Assembly (NCBI RefSeq): GCF_001690595.1
Contig: NZ_LZHH01000122.1
Coordinates: forward strand, 1 to 64,000
DNA: 64,000 bases
Reading direction: 5' to 3'
Origin: Gilliamella sp. Choc5-1
Lineage (GTDB): Bacteria; Pseudomonadota; Gammaproteobacteria; Enterobacterales; Orbaceae
The stretch's first letter is position 1; every line of letters begins with the position of its first letter. This document shows, piece by piece, positions 30,358 through 40,912 of this stretch. A model generated the notes under the pieces. That model saw only the letters and a program-made list of their open reading frames with translations, searched no databases and had not been told where the DNA came from. A program made the position numbers and the translations under genes.

Positions 30358-30405
30358 ATACAATATATAGTACCTATTAATTGAATTTGTCACTATATGT
30401 AGTAT
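30358..30405 (-). promoter_or_regulatory. Paired NrdR boxes in the nrdAB promoter
   Basis: ATACAATATATAGTAC (30358-30373) and TCACTATATGTAGTAT (30390-30405) each match the 16-base NrdR consensus ACACWATATATWGTGT at 13 positions. Their starts are 32 bases apart, about three helical turns, the usual spacing of NrdR box pairs. On the minus strand GTGACA and TATATA within the boxes could serve as -35 and -10, so NrdR binding would block the promoter. Confidence 0.8.
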
Positions 30406-30635
30406 TATTAATCAATGGTTCAAATTTATTAATTAAAATAAAACGTTATTGATTTTAATAGTTAAAATTTATTTTTCATAAAAAATGATAAGAATAACTT
30501 ATGCAAGTTAACGTCGTGCTATCGATATCATTTAACTGATTATCGACAAAGTAAAAATTTGCATGAGTTAAAATGTACTTTTTGTACAAGAATTTGATTG
30601 CTATTTTTAGATAAATAGTACTTTATTATTTAATA

Positions 30636-30675
30636 TTTTATACTCAAACACATACTTTCCTGAAAGTTTTTAACA
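30636..30675 (-). repeat. Interspersed intergenic repeat, copy C
   Basis: Reverse orientation relative to copies A and B. On the minus strand it reads ACTTTCAGGAAAGTATGTG, with GTTAAAA before it and GAGTATAAAA after it. Confidence 0.7.
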
Positions 30676-30844
30676 TTCTTTTAAGATTTGAAAGTAGGGT
30701 ACACAAATTAGTACATAGAAATACTACTCTCTATTTTACAAGTATTTTTGTTATCTTCTTTTATTTTTAGTTGAAGATTATTGATTTAGTATTTCATTAG
30801 ATCAAATTCTTTCAGAATATTTTTATAAAAAATAAACATAGCCT

Positions 30845-32182
30845 CTATTTTTTAGACTTATAACGTTGAATAGAGCTTGAGAGGTTTTGTTCTTCTATCC
30901 ATGCTAATTTTTCAGTATAATTTTTTTCAGCACCACGAGTTGTTGGGCGATAATATTTTGTATTAGCCATTTCTGGCGGGAAGTAATTTTCACCTGCTGC
31001 GAAAGCGTTGGGTTCATCGTGGGCGTAACGATACTCAGCGCCATAACCTAAGTTTTTCATTAAGTTTGTTGGAGCGTTGCGTAAATGCTCAGGAACATCG
31101 TAATCAGGTTTTGATTTGGCATCAGTCATTGCTTGTTTAAATGCAAGGTAAACTGCATTACTTTTTGGTGCACAAGCAAGATAGATGATTGCTTGTGCAA
31201 TTGCACGTTCACCTTCAGCAGGACCAACTCTTGTAAAGCAGTCCCATGCCGCAAGCGCGACTTGCATAGCTCTAGGATCGGCATTACCAACATCTTCCGA
31301 AGCAATGGCTAATAATCGACGTGCAACATAAAGCGGATCCCCCCCAGCAGAGATAATTCTGGCATACCAATAAAGAGCGGCATCAGGAGCGGAACCACGT
31401 ATTGATTTATGTACCGCGGAAATTAAATCGTAAAAACGATCGCCTTGATTATCGAATCTCGCACTACGTTCTCCCATAACTTCTTTGAGTAAATTAGGTG
31501 TAAGTTCATGCCCATCTGACATGTCAATTAATAGTTCAAGAGTATTGAGTGCTCGCCTCGCATCGCCACCAACGAATTCTGCAATTTGTTTTTTTGTTTC
31601 TTCGGGTAGATTGATGTTTTTATTACCATAACCACGGTTAGGATCGTCCATTGCCTGCTGTAAAATTTGCTCAATGTCATGGTTGGTTAATGATTTGAGC
31701 AAATAGATTCTTGCACGAGATAATAATGCAGAATTTAATTCAAATGATGGATTTTCAGTTGTTGCTCCAATAAACGTAACAGTGCCGTTTTCGACATAAG
31801 GTAAAAACGCATCTTGTTGACTTTTATTAAAACGATGAACTTCGTCAACAAATAATATAGTGCGGATCCCTGCTTGCTGATTAATTTTAGCACGTTCAAT
31901 TGCTTCACGAATATCTTTTATGCCAGATGTAACGGCAGAAACTCGTTCAACTTTAGCATTAGCATGATGAGCAATAATTTCAGCTAAAGTTGTTTTGCCC
32001 GTGCCTGGCGGCCCCCAAAGGATCATTGAGTGTAAATTTCCAGCTTCAATTGCTTTTGGTAGCGGTTTATCTTTCCCCAATAGATGAGATTGACCTATAT
32101 ATTCAGCTAGATTACGTGGGCGCATTCTAGCTGCTAATGGTTTAAATTCATCAGTAGTAAATTCAAAAGACATACTCGGCAT
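30845..32182 (-). CDS. rarA: Replication-associated recombination protein A
   Basis: AAA+ ATPase (also called MgsA) acting at stalled replication forks, related to clamp-loader subunits. The product is 445 residues (E. coli 447). Walker A is GPPGTGKTT, Walker [18 protein letters not shown], and sensor 1 [14 protein letters not shown]. The C-terminal tetramerisation region ([22 protein letters not shown]) is conserved. The N-terminal start is uncertain by three codons (ATG at 32182 or 32173), and neither has a strong ribosome site. Divergent from lolA, its usual neighbour. Confidence 0.96.
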   Translation of the reverse strand: MPSMSFEFTTDEFKPLAARMRPRNLAEYIGQSHLLGKDKPLPKAIEAGNLHSMILWGPPGTGKTTLAEIIAHHANAKVERVSAVTSGIKDIREAIERAKINQQAGIRTILFVDEVHRFNKSQQDAFLPYVENGTVTFIGATTENPSFELNSALLSRARIYLLKSLTNHDIEQILQQAMDDPNRGYGNKNINLPEETKKQIAEFVGGDARRALNTLELLIDMSDGHELTPNLLKEVMGERSARFDNQGDRFYDLISAVHKSIRGSAPDAALYWYARIISAGGDPLYVARRLLAIASEDVGNADPRAMQVALAAWDCFTRVGPAEGERAIAQAIIYLACAPKSNAVYLAFKQAMTDAKSKPDYDVPEHLRNAPTNLMKNLGYGAEYRYAHDEPNAFAAGENYFPPEMANTKYYRPTTRGAEKNYTEKLAWIEEQNLSSSIQRYKSKK

Positions 32183-32360
32183 GGCAGGTATTTATCCGCA
32201 TTTGTAAAATAAAACCTATTATATACTTGTTATTTTGTAAGTGAAAAAAGAAAAGAAAATATCTTTCCCCACTAGAATAAAAACGGTAATATTTCAATCT
32301 TATATAGTAATCAAAATATATTTAACATATTTTTATAGAAGAAATACATAAGGATTGGCT

Positions 32361-32954
32361 ATGAAAAAGTTTTTACTTTTAATTGGAGCATTAGTTAGTT
32401 TATCTGCATGGGCTGGCGATAAAGAAGTATTACAACAACGTTTAGATAAAATTGACGGGTTTTATGCAAGGTTTTCGCAAGATGTGAAAACGGCCGATAA
32501 TCAACAAGTACAAGAAGGTAAAGGCGATCTATGGGTTAGTAGACCTTACTATTTTAATTGGACGATGAATGAACCTGATGAAACATCGATTATTTCTGAT
32601 GGAAAGAATATGTGGGTATATACACCAGCAGTTCAACAAGTTAGTGTAATGGACTTGAAAAAAGCGATTGATAACCGATTAATGTTACTAATTACTGACA
32701 GTCAGAACCCAATTTGGAATGTTTATAATGTCACTCGTAAACAAGATTCGTTTACCCTAAAACCAACAGATGGGTCTAATCAAGACTTTATTATTTCGGT
32801 ATTACCTACAGGTATGATTTCTAACTTTACTATTATAGAAGAAGATGGCCAACGTAGTTTTTATGACTTGTCTCGACAAACACTAGGTAAAGTCGCATTA
32901 GATAAATTTAAATTTACTCCGCCAGCAGGTGTAACTGTTGATGATCAACGTTAA
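32361..32954 (+). CDS. lolA: Outer-membrane lipoprotein carrier protein LolA
   Basis: Periplasmic chaperone that receives lipoproteins from LolCDE and hands them to LolB at the outer membrane. The 197-residue precursor has a clear signal peptide (MKKFLLLIGALVSLSAWA, cleavage before GDKEV). FYARFSQDVKTADNQ and GDLWVSRPYYFNW are typical LolA. The ATG at 32361 has AAGGA six bases upstream; an in-frame TTG two codons earlier is not needed. ftsK, the usual upstream gene, is absent. Confidence 0.95.
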   Translation: MKKFLLLIGALVSLSAWAGDKEVLQQRLDKIDGFYARFSQDVKTADNQQVQEGKGDLWVSRPYYFNWTMNEPDETSIISDGKNMWVYTPAVQQVSVMDLKKAIDNRLMLLITDSQNPIWNVYNVTRKQDSFTLKPTDGSNQDFIISVLPTGMISNFTIIEEDGQRSFYDLSRQTLGKVALDKFKFTPPAGVTVDDQR

Positions 32955-33020
32955 TTAATTTTACAGTACTTAAAGGTGGTTTATGGAACAATAACTCCCT
33001 TCAAAATAGTACAGTCAACA

Positions 33021-33064
33021 AGTAGAAAATTATCTATAATAAAAATAAAAGAAAATTTAGACAT
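33021..33064 (+). repeat. 44-base dispersed repeat, copy 1
   Basis: Starts AGTAGAAAATTATCTATAAT and ends ATTTAGACAT. A second copy differing at about seven positions lies at 41077-41120 within the IS-remnant region, so this may be a scar of the same element. It sits between lolA and hemH. Confidence 0.55.
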
Positions 33065-33097
33065 GAAAAAGATGACTGAACACTAAATTTATCTATA

Positions 33098-33141
33098 TAA
33101 AAAAGCCCAAGCCAATATCTTACTATGAATAAAGCATGGGC
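33098..33141 (-). terminator. hemH terminator
   Basis: On the minus strand GCCCATGC pairs with GCTTGGGC (one mismatch) across a 21-base loop and is followed by seven T (33104-33098). It is located 26 bases beyond the hemH stop. Confidence 0.6.
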
Positions 33142-33167
33142 AATCCAACTTATGAACACCTTACTCC

Positions 33168-34127
33168 CTAATTATTAACCAATAAATCCACTACCAACTC
33201 AACCTGCAAATCCGTATCATTTAATGCAGGAATATAATAAAACGTTTTTCCGCCTGCATTAAAAAACAGTTCTCGATTTTCTTCATCAATTTCATAAAGG
33301 GTTTCAATACAGTCTACCGAGAAACCCGGACAAATAACGTGCACGTTTTTTATGCCTTGCTTGGCTAGCTGTTCTAATACATCACTGGTATTGGGTTCGA
33401 CCCATTTGCCTTTGCCAAATTTGGATTGGTAAGCCATTTCAATCGGCAGGTTTATGTCATTTTTCTGGCACTTTTCAATTAATAATTGGGTGGTTAGTTT
33501 ACAGTGTTTTATATAATCATCTTTTCGTTTGTGAATATAACGTTCAGGAATACCATGGTAAGACAGCACGAGCATTTCAGGCTCGCCTTGATCTTCAAAA
33601 GCTTGCTTAATTTGTAAATAAAGCGCATTGATATAACTTGGATGATCAGCATAATGACGAATGTAGTTAACCTCAGCCGTTATTTGATTTAGGGCGATGA
33701 GTTGGTTAAGTTTATCTATTACCGCAAGTGTTGTGGTGGTTGAGTATTGCGGAAAAAGAGGTAATACCGTAATTTTGGTACATGAGCTAAGATTATTCAA
33801 TGCCGATTGCATAGAGGGCTCACCATAGGTCATGGCTAATTCGCATTGCACATTAGGTAAACGCTGCTGTAACTTGTTACATAATAATTGGCTATAATGC
33901 AATAATGGCGAGCTACCCTCTATCCAGATTTTTTGGTAATGCTTAATAATATAAGGTACCCGTTTGGGGATTATACGGTACTTTAAAAGTGGATACCAAA
34001 GTAGTTTAGGCAGATCAACAACATGCCTATCAAGCAGAAATTCAGTTAAATACTGCGTTATGGCTTTAGGCGTTGCGGCGTTTGGAGTACCTAGGTTTAC
34101 AAGTAATAGCCCTTCTTTTTGGTTCAC
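33168..34127 (-). CDS. hemH: Ferrochelatase
   Basis: Inserts ferrous iron into protoporphyrin IX, the last step of heme synthesis. The product is 319 residues (E. coli 320). VNLGTPNAATP opens the protein; the catalytic histidine is in LVLSYHGIPERY and the conserved glutamate in CPGFSVDCIETLYEI. It starts two bases after the waaA stop, so hemH, waaA and orn probably form one minus-strand unit. That grouping is unlike E. coli. Confidence 0.96.
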   Translation of the reverse strand: MNQKEGLLLVNLGTPNAATPKAITQYLTEFLLDRHVVDLPKLLWYPLLKYRIIPKRVPYIIKHYQKIWIEGSSPLLHYSQLLCNKLQQRLPNVQCELAMTYGEPSMQSALNNLSSCTKITVLPLFPQYSTTTTLAVIDKLNQLIALNQITAEVNYIRHYADHPSYINALYLQIKQAFEDQGEPEMLVLSYHGIPERYIHKRKDDYIKHCKLTTQLLIEKCQKNDINLPIEMAYQSKFGKGKWVEPNTSDVLEQLAKQGIKNVHVICPGFSVDCIETLYEIDEENRELFFNAGGKTFYYIPALNDTDLQVELVVDLLVNN

Positions 34128-34129
34128 TA

Positions 34130-35404
34130 TTAATCCTTATTTTTAAGATATCGGCTGATAATTGCAAGAAGCCGACCTAATGCTCCTTGATTTTGTTTTA
34201 ATACTTGATAGGCGTTTTCACCCATTTGTTGGCGATTATGTTGGTTGTTTAACAATGCATCAATAGTTGCATAAAGTGCATCAGCCGAGCTTTGACAAAC
34301 TTGCATTCCTTGCGCTGAAATGAGTTGTTCACCAATCACTTTAAAATTGAAAAAGTGTTTGCCACTAATAATTGGGATGTGATGGAGTGCTGGCTCTAGT
34401 GGGTTATGTCCGCCATGCTCTACTAAGCTTCCCCCAATAAAGGCGATGTTGGCAATGCCATAAAGTTCTATCAGTTCACCCATTGTGTCGCCCAATATAA
34501 CTTGTGTTTGCTGCGTTGGAGCATTATTGTGACTGCGGTTTATATAATTTAATCCGCAATCATTAATTAATTTCTCGACGGTTTTAAAGCGCTCAGGGTG
34601 ACGAGGAACAATAATTAATAATAAATCAGGATGTTTGAGTAATAACCGTTGAAAGGCCGTTAAAATAATTTCGTCTTCACCATTATGGGTACTTGCGGCA
34701 ATAAATATTGGGCGATTTAATGGCCATTGCTGTTTTAGCGTAGCAATTTTTTGCTGTTGTTGTTCGGTTAACTCAATATCAAATTTAATACTGCCTGTGA
34801 CGGTTAAGTGGTCAGGCGGTAAGCCTAATGATATAAACCGTTCGCCGTCTTGCTTATTTTGTGCGGCAATAGTGCTGATTTTTGATAATAAGTAGCTAAT
34901 GGCTGAACCGAGTTTTCGGTATCGGTTGGCTGATCGCTCAGATAATCTAGCATTGGCAATAATTAGGGGGATGTTTTTGTTATGACATTGGCTAATAATG
35001 TTAGGCCAAAGTTCGGTTTCCATAATAATTACTAACTTTGGTTGTACTGTTTTTAGAAACCGATGAATTGCACAAGGTAAATCATAAGGTAAATAAACAT
35101 GGCTGACACTATCACCAAGTAACGATTTGACTCGTTCAGATCCTGTTGGTGTCATGGTGGTGACAGTAATGGGTAAATGCGGATACTGTTGCTTAAGTGC
35201 TTGGATAAGTGGTATTGCGGCGATGGTTTCGCCTACCGATACAGCATGAACTAAAATGCCGTTGGGCTTGACTTTGTTTTTGCAAAAACCATAACGCTCA
35301 AGCCAACGTTTGCGGTAAGCTGGCGCTTTAAGGCTACGCCAGAGTAGCCTTAGCCAGACAAAGGGTTGTAGCAAATACAATAAAATAGTATATAAAATTT
35401 GCAT
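34130..35404 (-). CDS. waaA: 3-deoxy-D-manno-octulosonic acid (Kdo) transferase
   Basis: Adds Kdo residues to lipid IVA during lipopolysaccharide core synthesis. The product is 424 residues (E. coli 425). An N-terminal membrane anchor (ILYTILLYLLQPFVWLRLLW) precedes a GT-B glycosyltransferase domain. HAVSVGETIAAIPLI, METELWPNII and GGSLVEHGGHNPLEPA are the family signatures. It acts at the cytoplasmic face of the inner membrane. Confidence 0.96.
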   Translation of the reverse strand: MQILYTILLYLLQPFVWLRLLWRSLKAPAYRKRWLERYGFCKNKVKPNGILVHAVSVGETIAAIPLIQALKQQYPHLPITVTTMTPTGSERVKSLLGDSVSHVYLPYDLPCAIHRFLKTVQPKLVIIMETELWPNIISQCHNKNIPLIIANARLSERSANRYRKLGSAISYLLSKISTIAAQNKQDGERFISLGLPPDHLTVTGSIKFDIELTEQQQQKIATLKQQWPLNRPIFIAASTHNGEDEIILTAFQRLLLKHPDLLLIIVPRHPERFKTVEKLINDCGLNYINRSHNNAPTQQTQVILGDTMGELIELYGIANIAFIGGSLVEHGGHNPLEPALHHIPIISGKHFFNFKVIGEQLISAQGMQVCQSSADALYATIDALLNNQHNRQQMGENAYQVLKQNQGALGRLLAIISRYLKNKD

Positions 35405-35409
35405 ACGAG

Positions 35410-35973
35410 TTAAATGGTTATGTTAAAAAAGTGTTGGCGATAATAAGCCAATTCAGCAATCGAATCACGAATATCTTCAAGTGCTTGGTGTGAGCTTTGT
35501 TTGCTGATGCCTTTTAATATTTCGGGATTCCAACGTTTGGCTAGCTCTTTAATTGTGCTGACATCTAAATAGCGGTAATGAAAATAGCTTTCTAAATTAG
35601 GCATATAGTTAAATAAAAAGCGTCGATCTTGCCCTATGGTGTTGCCACAAATTGGTGAGCTGTTTTCTGGCACCCATTGTTTTAAAAACTCAATGGTTTG
35701 TAATTCGGCTTGTTGTTCGCCGATGGTACTTTGGCGAACACGATCAATTAATCCTGATTTGCCATGTGTGTTTTGGTTCCATTCGTCCATTAGTGCTAAT
35801 TGCTCATCAGATTGGTGAACGGCAATGACAGGTCCTTCAGCAAGGATATTAAGGTCGGAATCGGTGACGATCGTTGCAATTTCAATAATGCGATCAACGG
35901 CAGGATCTAGGCCAGTCATTTCAAGATCAATCCAAATTAGATTGTTGCTATTAATTTGTGTTTGTTTGGTCAT
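35410..35973 (-). CDS. orn: Oligoribonuclease
   Basis: DEDD-family 3'-5' exonuclease that degrades di- to pentaribonucleotides. With the start at 35973 the product is 187 residues. [13 protein letters not shown] holds the first Asp-Glu pair, [12 protein letters not shown] the second Asp and [15 protein letters not shown] the last. A longer reading from 36027 would add 18 residues absent from the family and approach the divergent rsgA gene. The ribosome site is weak. Neighbouring rsgA is divergent, as in E. coli. Confidence 0.95.
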   Translation of the reverse strand: MTKQTQINSNNLIWIDLEMTGLDPAVDRIIEIATIVTDSDLNILAEGPVIAVHQSDEQLALMDEWNQNTHGKSGLIDRVRQSTIGEQQAELQTIEFLKQWVPENSSPICGNTIGQDRRFLFNYMPNLESYFHYRYLDVSTIKELAKRWNPEILKGISKQSSHQALEDIRDSIAELAYYRQHFFNITI

Positions 35974-36043
35974 AATATGTGATAGATAATTTCTTTTTGA
36001 TACTGAGTAGTGTAGCATAACTGGCAATCTGTTTTAGTAAAAA

Positions 36044-37081
36044 ATGAGTACTATGGCAAAAATTCAATTATCCAATAATCAAAAAAGACGCATGGCAGCT
36101 AAACATCAACAACGGTTAGCAACAAAGCAAGATGAAAGTTTATCTAACTTTTCATCACCGCGCGATGGCGTGGTTATTAGTCGTTTTGGTAAATCGGCTG
36201 ATGTTGAAGATAATACCGGCAATATTTATCGATGTAGTATTCGTCGAACTTTGCCTTCATTAGTCACTGGCGATAAAGTGGTGTGGCGTGAAAGTTTAGA
36301 GTCTAATACCAATGGTGTGATTGAAGCGGTTCATCCTAGACATTCTGAATTGGTTCGACCTGATTTTTATGATGGCGTTAAACCCGTTGCGGCAAATGTG
36401 GACCAAATTGTGATTATATCGGCAGTATTGCCAGAGTTATCTCTTAATATTATTGACCGTTATTTAGTTGCTTGTCAAGCAACAGAGATAAAACCAATTA
36501 TTGTTTTAAATAAAATTGATTTATTAAACGATGCCGAGCGAGCAAATGTTGAAAGCCAGTTAGCTATTTATACTAAAATTGGTTATCAAGTGTTGTATGT
36601 TTCATGCCTGCATCAACAAGGTATTGCGGTATTACAAGATATTTTACAAGGTAAGATTTCTATCTTAGTTGGGCAGTCTGGTGTGGGTAAATCAAGTATT
36701 ATTAATTTGCTGTTACCGCATCAATCACAATCAGCCATGACAGGGGATATTTCAGAAATATCAGGACTTGGTCAACATACAACCACATCCTCTCGGCTTT
36801 ATCACTTACCAAACGGTGGTGATATTATTGATTCTCCAGGGATCCGTGAATTCGGATTATGGCACTTAGAGCCACAGCAAGTGATTAGTGGTTTTAAAGA
36901 GTTTAATAATTATTTGGGCGGTTGCCATTTTCGTGATTGTAACCATTTTGATACGCCAGGGTGTTTACTACAAAAAGCCGTGCAAGATGGTGAAATTGCT
37001 CAATCAAGGTTAGATAACTATCATCGAATTTTGCAGTCAATGCAAGAAGTTAAGGCAAAAACTAATAAAAGTTATAAATAA
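36044..37081 (+). CDS. rsgA: Ribosome small subunit GTPase RsgA
   Basis: Circularly permuted GTPase that assists late 30S maturation. The 345-residue product (E. coli 350) has an N-terminal OB-fold, then G4 NKIDLL before G1 GQSGVGKSS and G3 DSPGIREFG, the permuted order that defines the family. A C-terminal zinc knuckle is visible in [16 protein letters not shown]. The start may instead be the ATG three codons later (36053); neither has a clear ribosome site. Confidence 0.96.
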   Translation: MSTMAKIQLSNNQKRRMAAKHQQRLATKQDESLSNFSSPRDGVVISRFGKSADVEDNTGNIYRCSIRRTLPSLVTGDKVVWRESLESNTNGVIEAVHPRHSELVRPDFYDGVKPVAANVDQIVIISAVLPELSLNIIDRYLVACQATEIKPIIVLNKIDLLNDAERANVESQLAIYTKIGYQVLYVSCLHQQGIAVLQDILQGKISILVGQSGVGKSSIINLLLPHQSQSAMTGDISEISGLGQHTTTSSRLYHLPNGGDIIDSPGIREFGLWHLEPQQVISGFKEFNNYLGGCHFRDCNHFDTPGCLLQKAVQDGEIAQSRLDNYHRILQSMQEVKAKTNKSYK

Positions 37082-37092
37082 TCAGTTATACT

Positions 37093-37173
37093 ATTTTAGT
37101 GGGCAGTTAGGTAAATCATTATTCTTTCAATTTATAAATAAAATAATAAGTTAACCAAACTATCCGCTAAAAT
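37093..37173. repeat. Inverted repeat between rsgA and pcm
   Basis: ATTTTAGTGGGCAGTT (37093-37108) can pair with AACTATCCGCTAAAAT (37158-37173) with two G-U pairs and one mismatch, across a 49-base loop. It lies between two convergent genes and may act as a weak bidirectional terminator. Confidence 0.35.
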
Positions 37174-37204
37174 GAGTAACTATTTAATTTGTGATGAGAA
37201 GTCA

Positions 37205-37831
37205 TTATTCTATATCGCCTTTAACTAAAGGTACAAATATTACCTCGCCCATATTTTTAGCTACAAAGCTATCGCCAACACGTTCAATTAGTTGTAAAGC
37301 TTGTTTATCTTCACCAACTGGAATCACTAATCGACCTTTATCGGCTAGCTGTTCTAATAGGCTTTGTGGTACTTCAGATGCGGCGGCGGTAACAATGATG
37401 CCATCAAATGGTCCACGCTCAGGCCAACCTAACCAACCATCACCATGGCGCGTTGCAATGTTATGAATATCAAGTTGCTTTAAACGGCGCTTGGTATTCC
37501 ATTGTAGGCTTTTTATTCGTTCTACTGAACAGACATTTTCAACTAATTTAGCTAAAACGGCAGTTTGATACCCTGACCCTGTGCCGATTTCAAGCACTTT
37601 GGAGTGTGGTTCTAATCTTAATAGCTCTGTCATCTTTGCTACAATATAAGGTTGAGAAATGGTCTGACCACTGCCAATTGGCAATGGACGATTATCATAA
37701 GCTTGATGCGAAAGCGCTTCATCAACAAAATGTTCCCGAGGAACACAGGCAATAGCATTTAAAACGCGCTCATCTTTTATGCCTTGTTGACGCAAGAATT
37801 TAATTAAGGATTGCATTTTTAAACTTTGCAT
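37205..37831 (-). CDS. pcm: Protein-L-isoaspartate O-methyltransferase
   Basis: Repairs isoaspartyl residues in aged proteins using S-adenosylmethionine. The 208-residue product shows [30 protein letters not shown] and the SAM motif [16 protein letters not shown]. The start could be the ATG at 37831 or five codons downstream. It follows truD by five bases. In E. coli surE lies between truD and pcm and nlpD-rpoS follow; none of these is here. Confidence 0.95.
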   Translation of the reverse strand: MQSLKMQSLIKFLRQQGIKDERVLNAIACVPREHFVDEALSHQAYDNRPLPIGSGQTISQPYIVAKMTELLRLEPHSKVLEIGTGSGYQTAVLAKLVENVCSVERIKSLQWNTKRRLKQLDIHNIATRHGDGWLGWPERGPFDGIIVTAAASEVPQSLLEQLADKGRLVIPVGEDKQALQLIERVGDSFVAKNMGEVIFVPLVKGDIE

Positions 37832-37836
37832 TTGGG

Positions 37837-38859
37837 CTACTCATTTTCCATTATTAATTCACGAATCACACTTGTTGCATAACAACCTGATGACAAATAA
37901 AAATCAAGCTCAAGAGTGCAGCAATCTAACCATTGCCAATTAAGCTGATGTGCTCGTAACAATATGGATCGCCTTGCTGTTTCTACTCGCTCTTTTTTAA
38001 ATAAATCATTAAATTCAGACCAAGTTTCTAAACATTTTTGCTCAAACTCTAGTGCTTTACACAAAGTACCGAGTGGGGAATCGCCGATCATAGGTGCTGT
38101 AATATTAAGTTCACCGATATCTAAGCGCTGTTGTAACAGTGTTAATTCATCATTCTGTGCAACAAACCAACTATTGCGCTGTGCTAATTGTAATATATCG
38201 CCATCAAGCACGGTTTGCTGTAAGTTTTGTGCAATTCGTTGGCTGACAATATCATTAAAAATTGCACTTCGTGCAGCTGAAAGATAAAAACTGCGTTTTT
38301 TGCGATCTTTTACCGAAATTTCGCCTTTAGCCCAACTTATGGCTTGAGTAACATTATTTCCATCACGGCCAAAACGCTGTTCGCCAAAATAATTAGGTAC
38401 GCCGTGTTGTTTGATTAATGCTAATTTAGATGCGATTTCGGATTGATTACTTAAATCTCTTAAAATAATTTTAAAATAATTACCCTTTAAAGCACCAATT
38501 TTTAATTTTTTATTATGCCGAGTAACGTCTAATATTTCACAACCTGCTAAATCAAATGCCGAAAAGTCAGGTGTTTGTTGACCAGGCATATGTAAACTAA
38601 ACCACTGCTGAGTTACTGCATGACGATCTTTCAACCCTGCATAACTCACTAACTTTGGTGAAATACCAACATATTTAGCCAACTGTTCAGCCACAAATAG
38701 GGTATTACAATCACGTTTTTGCAAAAAAACTAAAACATGTTCGCCTTCACCAGTCAACTCAAAGCCAAGATCTTCTGTCACATTAAAATCTTCGTATTGT
38801 TGCTTGTATTGTCCTTTAGTGGTCGGTTTGCCATATAAATAATTAAGTTGTGCTAACAC
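37837..38859 (-). CDS. truD: tRNA pseudouridine(13) synthase TruD
   Basis: Makes pseudouridine 13 in tRNA(Glu). The 340-residue product (E. coli 349) has the catalytic aspartate in [17 protein letters not shown] and the motif [16 protein letters not shown]. Part of the minus-strand run ftsB-ispD-ispF-truD-pcm. Confidence 0.95.
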   Translation of the reverse strand: MLAQLNYLYGKPTTKGQYKQQYEDFNVTEDLGFELTGEGEHVLVFLQKRDCNTLFVAEQLAKYVGISPKLVSYAGLKDRHAVTQQWFSLHMPGQQTPDFSAFDLAGCEILDVTRHNKKLKIGALKGNYFKIILRDLSNQSEIASKLALIKQHGVPNYFGEQRFGRDGNNVTQAISWAKGEISVKDRKKRSFYLSAARSAIFNDIVSQRIAQNLQQTVLDGDILQLAQRNSWFVAQNDELTLLQQRLDIGELNITAPMIGDSPLGTLCKALEFEQKCLETWSEFNDLFKKERVETARRSILLRAHQLNWQWLDCCTLELDFYLSSGCYATSVIRELIMENE

Positions 38860-38880
38860 TATTATTGCCTATTGTATAAT

Positions 38881-39366
38881 TTAAACTGTTTCGGATTTTT
38901 TACTTAATAACACTACCGCTTGGCAAGCAATGCCTTCTTTACGCCCAGTAAAGCCTAATTGTTCAGTTGTTGTTGCCTTTACACTAATTTGATCAAAATG
39001 AACTTTCAGATCTTCTGCTATATTAACTCGCATTTGATCAACATGCGGTCGCATTTTAGGTTCTTGGGCAATAATAGTAGTATCTAAATTAACTAATTCA
39101 TAACCTTTAGCTTGAACAAGGGTATACACATCTTTCAATAATATTCGACTATCTATACCTTTATATTTAGGATCTGTATCAGGAAATAGCTTACCGATGT
39201 CACCTAATGCCAATGCGCCAATTAAAGCATCGGTTATTGCATGTAACACAACATCACCATCAGAGTGAGCAACAAGGCCATATTGATAAGGAATTTTTAC
39301 CCCAGCAAGAGTTATAGGACCCTCTCCACCAAACTTATGAACATCAAATCCATGACCTATTCTCAT
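38881..39366 (-). CDS. ispF: 2-C-methyl-D-erythritol 2,4-cyclodiphosphate synthase
   Basis: MEP-pathway enzyme of isoprenoid synthesis. The 161-residue product has the zinc ligands in GHGFDVHKF and [19 protein letters not shown], and the C-terminal [19 protein letters not shown] motif. It follows ispD by four bases, and the two are co-transcribed. Confidence 0.97.
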   Translation of the reverse strand: MRIGHGFDVHKFGGEGPITLAGVKIPYQYGLVAHSDGDVVLHAITDALIGALALGDIGKLFPDTDPKYKGIDSRILLKDVYTLVQAKGYELVNLDTTIIAQEPKMRPHVDQMRVNIAEDLKVHFDQISVKATTTEQLGFTGRKEGIACQAVVLLSKKSETV

Positions 39367-39370
39367 ACTT

Positions 39371-40084
39371 TTACCTATTTGGAATCTGCTTAGTTAAATA
39401 AAAAGTAGCCAATGCTAAATCTTCAGGCCGAGTTATTTTTATATTATCTCGGCGGCACTCAACCAATAAAGGATGACCACCACAATACTCAATGGCTGAA
39501 GCTTCGTCAGTAATAACAGCACGATCATTTAATGCTTGTTGCAAACATGTTTTTAGTTCGCCCACATTAAACAGTTGAGGCGTTGCAGCTCCCCATAAAT
39601 AAGTTCGGTCTTGAGAATAATCAATAACCGTATCATTATCTTGATAAGCTCGCTTAACCGTATCACTAATACGAGTAGCTAATATGCCACCTTGCTTTTT
39701 ATTTGTTACTGTTTCAATCAAGCGCGTAATATCATCATGATCAACACAAGGCCTTGCAGCATCATGAACTAATGCCCACTGTTCATCATTCAGCAATTTT
39801 AATCCGGCTAAAACAGAATCAGCACGAGTTTCACCGCCTAACGTCATTTTAATCTTATCATGCAAGGCGATCGAAAGGGTGTTAAATAGATGATCTTCAG
39901 GACTGATTACAACAATAACTTGAGTAATTTGAGGATGCGTTAATAATTTATGTAACGTATGTTCTAAAATCGTCTTTGAACCGATTTTTAGGTATTGCTT
40001 GGGAATTTGGCTATTCATACGGCTACCAATTCCTGCTGCCGGCACAATAGCAATAATATTATTAAGATTATTTACGTTATGCAT
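39371..40084 (-). CDS. ispD: 2-C-methyl-D-erythritol 4-phosphate cytidylyltransferase
   Basis: Third step of the MEP pathway, transferring CMP to methylerythritol phosphate. The 237-residue product has the nucleotide-binding loop [20 protein letters not shown] and VHDAARPCV. Its ATG overlaps the ftsB stop by one base (TAATG), suggesting coupled translation. Confidence 0.96.
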   Translation of the reverse strand: MHNVNNLNNIIAIVPAAGIGSRMNSQIPKQYLKIGSKTILEHTLHKLLTHPQITQVIVVISPEDHLFNTLSIALHDKIKMTLGGETRADSVLAGLKLLNDEQWALVHDAARPCVDHDDITRLIETVTNKKQGGILATRISDTVKRAYQDNDTVIDYSQDRTYLWGAATPQLFNVGELKTCLQQALNDRAVITDEASAIEYCGGHPLLVECRRDNIKITRPEDLALATFYLTKQIPNR

Positions 40085-40380
40085 TATTGTTTTTTTGTAT
40101 CCGAATCAATAATAATTCGATAGAAAGATTCATTAGCTTTAACCATCCCTAAATGACTACGTGCACGCTCCTCTATTGCTTCATAACCTCGTTGTAAATC
40201 ATTAATTTCAGCAAACATTTGCTCATTACGAGCCTTTAATTTTTCATTATCAGCACGCAAATTGACTAACATTTCGACATTATCTCGATAATCGTACACG
40301 TTATTTTTACCACACCATAAAGCATATTGCAGATAACCAAACACGACGAGTAATAATAAAGGGAGCTTCCATCTTATCAT
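40084..40380 (-). CDS. ftsB: Cell division protein FtsB
   Basis: Small bitopic inner-membrane protein of the FtsQLB divisome complex. The 98 residues contain one N-terminal membrane segment (LPLLLLVVFGYLQYALW), then a coiled coil rich in Leu, Asn and Glu (about residues 30-70), and the family tail ERARSHLGMVKANESFYRI. Same neighbours as in E. coli (ispD, ispF). Confidence 0.94.
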   Translation of the reverse strand: MIRWKLPLLLLVVFGYLQYALWCGKNNVYDYRDNVEMLVNLRADNEKLKARNEQMFAEINDLQRGYEAIEERARSHLGMVKANESFYRIIIDSDTKKQ

Positions 40381-40401
40381 TAGCTTAATATTATCCTTTA
40401 T

Positions 40402-40719
40402 CTATATACATTTAACGGGTTTTGGTAAACCAGCAAGTTTAGTTGCTTGTTTGGCTGGACCATCTGGAAATAACTTATATAAATAACGACTATTGCCCTT
40501 TTCTGCACCAAATTTCTTTTCCATCGCTTTAACTAACGCACGTATAGCCGGCGAGGTTTTATATTCTAAGTAAAAATCACGAACAAATAAGATAACTTCC
40601 CAATGAGCATCGGTTAAATCAATGCCTTCTTTGGTGGCCAATTCAGGAACCAACTCAACAGTCCAATCCTGCCAATTATTTAAATAACCTTTATCATCGG
40701 TTTCTATCTGATCTAACAT
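40402..40719 (-). CDS. tusE: Sulfurtransferase TusE (DsrC family)
   Basis: Last carrier of the Tus sulfur relay, passing sulfur to MnmA for 2-thiouridine in tRNA. The 105-residue product ends GLPKPVKCI, with the active cysteine next to last, and contains [22 protein letters not shown] and [20 protein letters not shown]. Its N terminus is a few residues shorter than in E. coli. It lies just upstream of ftsB and is divergent from serT. Confidence 0.95.
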   Translation of the reverse strand: MLDQIETDDKGYLNNWQDWTVELVPELATKEGIDLTDAHWEVILFVRDFYLEYKTSPAIRALVKAMEKKFGAEKGNSRYLYKLFPDGPAKQATKLAGLPKPVKCI

Positions 40720-40870
40720 TTTTTAAAGCATATTATTTAATTTGCGTTATATTATACTCAATTAATCAAAAACCAACACTAATTTTGATGACTAATGCAC
40801 CATCGCTTGCCTGATCCTCATAAAATTTGATGAAATTTAAAGCAAACAATAAAAAATCTTAAAATAGCTA

Positions 40871-40899
40871 TTTACAAATAAGCAAGTCTCCTTTAATAT
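40871..40899 (+). promoter_or_regulatory. serT promoter
   Basis: TTTACA (40871-40876) and TAATAT (40894-40899) are separated by 17 bases, a good sigma-70 pair placed 13 bases ahead of the tRNA. Confidence 0.75.
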
Positions 40900-40912
40900 T
40901 CACAGCCATTGC

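Larger units (their letters stand above)
30300..30844. other. AT-rich spacer upstream of nrdAB, with NrdR boxes and a repeat copy
   Basis: A 545-base region between nrdA and the end of rarA. It contains the nrdA promoter with two NrdR-like boxes (30358-30405) and copy C of the interspersed repeat (30636-30675). The remainder shows no supported gene and no clear rarA terminator. Confidence 0.65.
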
